In this document: in pieces, positions 6,152-7,205 of the stretch
Position numbering within the stretch: position 1 is the stretch's first letter
Layout: every line of letters begins with the position of its first letter
Assembly (NCBI GenBank): GCA_029775955.1
Contig: JARVJW010000009.1
Coordinates: forward strand, 1 to 7,205
Direction of reading: 5' to 3'
Length of the DNA stretch: 7,205 bases
DNA from: Nitrososphaeria archaeon
GTDB taxonomy: Archaea > Thermoproteota > Nitrososphaeria > Conexivisphaerales > UBA164
Notes under the pieces: generated by a model
Databases searched by the model: none
The model's input: the letters and a program-made list of their open reading frames with translations, nothing else
What the model was told of the DNA's origin: nothing
Translations under genes and position numbers: made by a program

Positions 6152-6433
6152 ATGACAGGAGCAGGGGAGAGATCTCAAAGTTCTACCGTGATCGGTATGA
6201 GAGCCACTCTCACCATGGAAGATATAGATCAAGCTAACCTTGACAAGATCGGGAACATACGCTATTCCAAGGGCGTGTTCATGATAAGAGAGGAGGATCG
6301 GAGAAAGGTTGTCTCTTACCTGAGAAAAAGGGGTGCAACTGTGGTCCTGTGGAAAGTTATTCCCAGCAGGAAGAAAAAAAGCTCCTGGAGTTACAGGTCA
6401 CTTAAATATTTGTTCAACAGAGCAGCCTGTTAG
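6152..6433 (+). CDS. Hypothetical protein, up to 93 residues
   Basis: I do not recognise this protein. It is basic and mixed alpha/beta: the core MEDIDQANLDKIGNI, YSKGVFMIREEDRR, KVVSYLRKRGATVVLWKVI is followed by a very basic RKKKSSWSYR tail and ends FNRAAC. No membrane segment or cysteine cluster is seen; the basic C-terminus would suit nucleic-acid binding, which is only a guess. The start is unclear: ATG 6152, GTG 6188, ATG 6197 and ATG 6215 are all possible, and GGGGAG at 6164-6169 is too far from any of the later ones. The frame is in fact open from 6101, right at the edge of the IS5-like remnant, so this may be the 3' part of a disrupted gene. A terminator-like hairpin follows the stop. 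Confidence 0.5.
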   Translation: MTGAGERSQSSTVIGMRATLTMEDIDQANLDKIGNIRYSKGVFMIREEDRRKVVSYLRKRGATVVLWKVIPSRKKKSSWSYRSLKYLFNRAAC

Positions 6434-6440
6434 CACACTT

Positions 6441-6497
6441 ACAACATAATTCAAGCCTTCGAAGAATCAGGGGATGGAAAATTAATGTTGTGCTTTT
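6441..6497 (+). terminator. Hairpin plus T run after the 6152-6433 ORF
   Basis: ACAACAT-AATT (6441-6451) is complementary to AATT-A-ATGTTGT (6480-6491) with one bulged A, enclosing 28 bases. It is followed two bases later by TTTT at 6494-6497. It begins 8 bp after the stop codon, which fits a transcript end for the small ORF and supports that ORF being, or having been, a real gene. Confidence 0.35.
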
Positions 6498-6548
6498 GAG
6501 CCAATTAAGGTTGTATTGTTGACTGACCTTATTATGCTCTCAATTGTA

Positions 6549-6707
6549 TATTTGGAATGGTATGGCAAAGTTCTGATTCAAGGTTTTAGAGAATACTTGG
6601 CATTTCATGTTTGGCCCCCATTGGTTTGTTCATCTCTAAAATCTATAAGCTAATGATGCCCTAAATTAATTGTTCTAAAAGAGTAGAATGCCATACTTGC
6701 GGAAATA
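6549..6707. repeat. Nested inverted repeat, MITE-like or structured RNA
   Basis: The outer arms share TATTT-six bases-GTATGGCA: 6549-6567 on the plus strand and 6689-6707 on the minus strand (13 of 19 bases, with the 8-bp end perfect). An inner perfect 9-bp pair, TTTTAGAGA at 6584-6592 and TCTCTAAAA at 6633-6641, lies within. There is no ORF inside. It abuts the hairpin tail of the tnpB element. Chance is possible in such A/T-rich sequence. Confidence 0.3.
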
Positions 6708-6731
6708 CTGCTACAGTTCGCTATCATCCAA

Positions 6732-6822
6732 CCCCTAAGGGGAATCCTCTGAAGAGGTGGGGGCTTTAATAGCTATGTCAACTACTAACCCCTAAAGTAG
6801 TTTAGCTTGTTGCTGGCCTTCC
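6732..6822 (-). ncRNA. Omega-RNA-like tail of the tnpB element (copy B)
   Basis: On the minus strand, downstream of the tnpB end, three hairpins follow in order: AACTACT/AGTAGTT inside the 45-bp repeat (6780-6802), CCTCT/AGAGG with a 2-base gap (6746-6757), and CCCCTTAGGGG (6732-6742), followed by TTGGATGATAG. In IS605/IS607 elements the transcript covering the tnpB end and the element's right end is the guide scaffold, and a G-rich hairpin followed by GGATG-type sequence commonly marks the element border. By analogy the border would be near 6720 and the guide would come from the inverted-repeat region below it. Seen: the hairpins. Inferred: the RNA. Confidence 0.4.
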
Positions 6823-6863
6823 CGTAGGCATGGATTCGCCGAGCTAACGATTTGCTGGTTGGC
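6778..6863 (-). repeat. Copy B of the 45-bp tnpB-end repeat
   Basis: Positions 6778-6822 are identical to 4445-4489 and similarity fades to about 6861. In this copy the repeat is in its proper place: after the TnpB coding end and before the hairpin tail. This shows that the copy upstream of cdc48 is a solo piece of a related element. Confidence 0.85.
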
Positions 6864-7205
6864 AGCACTCAGATTTACCAAGCACTTTAATGTTCCTTGA
6901 GGCATTTAACTTAAAGCCACAGTTCAGGCAATTAAAAGGCCTTTTCTGTTTTTCTTATTGGTATAACCACATCTGGAGCACTTTTGTGATGTATATCTTG
7001 TTCACAAACAACAGTGTTTTGCCCATGCCTTGTATTTAATGAATTGCTTGACCGAGCTTGAATCTCCTCCCCTGTTTCTCATCTTCTTTGGCTCAAGACG
7101 TCAAAGGGCAGGTTTTGATATTACATAGTTAAGCACTAACCGTCTTTGCGGTGAGCAGAACGAGTGCCCAAGTGCTGTAATCTCTTTCTGCCGTATTGAT
7201 ACCTT
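6823..7205 (-). pseudogene. tnpB: tnpB 3' part, frameshifted, runs off window end
   Basis: A fourth recognisable tnpB, with its C-terminal part in the window. On the minus strand one frame reads RRLVLNYVISKPAL, stop, RLEPKKMRNRGGD, then SSVKQFIKYKAWAKH, stop, TRYTSQKCSRCGY with NKKNRK, the first zinc knuckle (near 6951-6980). A one-base shift gives FNCLNCGFKLNA, the second knuckle, and SRNIKVLGKSECCQPANR-stop. The Asp-rich block normally between FKLNA and SRN (RuvC-III, ADLNA type) is missing, so the active site is lost. A further shift gives NQQIV, matching NQPIV in the scar near cdc48. Two in-frame stops and two shifts make it a pseudogene. The N-terminal half would lie beyond 7205. Confidence 0.85.

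Noticed and set aside
4445..6822. CRISPR array or composite transposon from the repeated 45-mer
   Set aside because: There are only two copies about 2.3 kb apart in the same orientation, explained by two related tnpB ends. No spacers or cas genes are present. A composite element is unlikely because copy A is a solo tail.

Overview
This looks like a piece of an archaeal chromosome, most likely from a Nitrososphaerota-like (thaumarchaeal/TACK) lineage. The evidence is a CDC48/VAT-type double AAA+ ATPase with archaeal pore loops and a YYR C-terminus, a TATA box at the expected distance from a Shine-Dalgarno sequence, a CCA-less tRNA-Leu with a discriminator A, and insertion sequences of archaeal type. 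The lineage call rests on remembered resemblance of the CDC48 protein to thaumarchaeal homologues and was not checked by a search.

Only three things are clearly or probably intact: cdc48 (2159-4372, minus), tRNA-Leu(CAG) (4951-5035, plus) and perhaps one or two small unknown ORFs (5092-5220 and 6152-6433, plus). Almost everything else is decayed insertion sequence. From left to right: 1-438 holds a frameshifted tnpB following a truncated IS607-type serine recombinase tnpA (439-687, both minus); 880-1829 is a second, heavily frameshifted tnpB (minus); 1830-2158 has no gene, only hairpins downstream of cdc48; 2159-4372 is cdc48 with its promoter at 4381-4418; 4445-4534 is a scar of a tnpB 3' end directly upstream of that promoter; 4615-4934 is the C-terminal third of another tnpB (plus), ending 16 bp before the tRNA; 5357-6084 is a wrecked IS5-like DDE transposase (minus) lying between the two small plus-strand ORFs; 6441-6497 is a terminator-like hairpin; 6549-6707 is an unexplained nested inverted repeat; and 6732-7205 is the 3' end of a further tnpB (minus) with its hairpin-rich, omega-RNA-like tail, running off the window.

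The genes do not form an operon or pathway. The picture is two housekeeping loci (protein unfoldase and tRNA-Leu) in a hotspot where at least three IS families (IS607, IS605/IS1341-type tnpB, IS5) have landed and died. The most notable signal outside the genes is a 45-bp perfect repeat (4445-4489 = 6778-6822) carrying a 7-bp stem hairpin from a tnpB 3' end. One copy sits just upstream of the cdc48 TATA box on the same strand. I did not find a convincing new defence or metabolic system. The unknown small ORFs, the conserved tnpB tail and the nested inverted repeat are the candidates for a second look.
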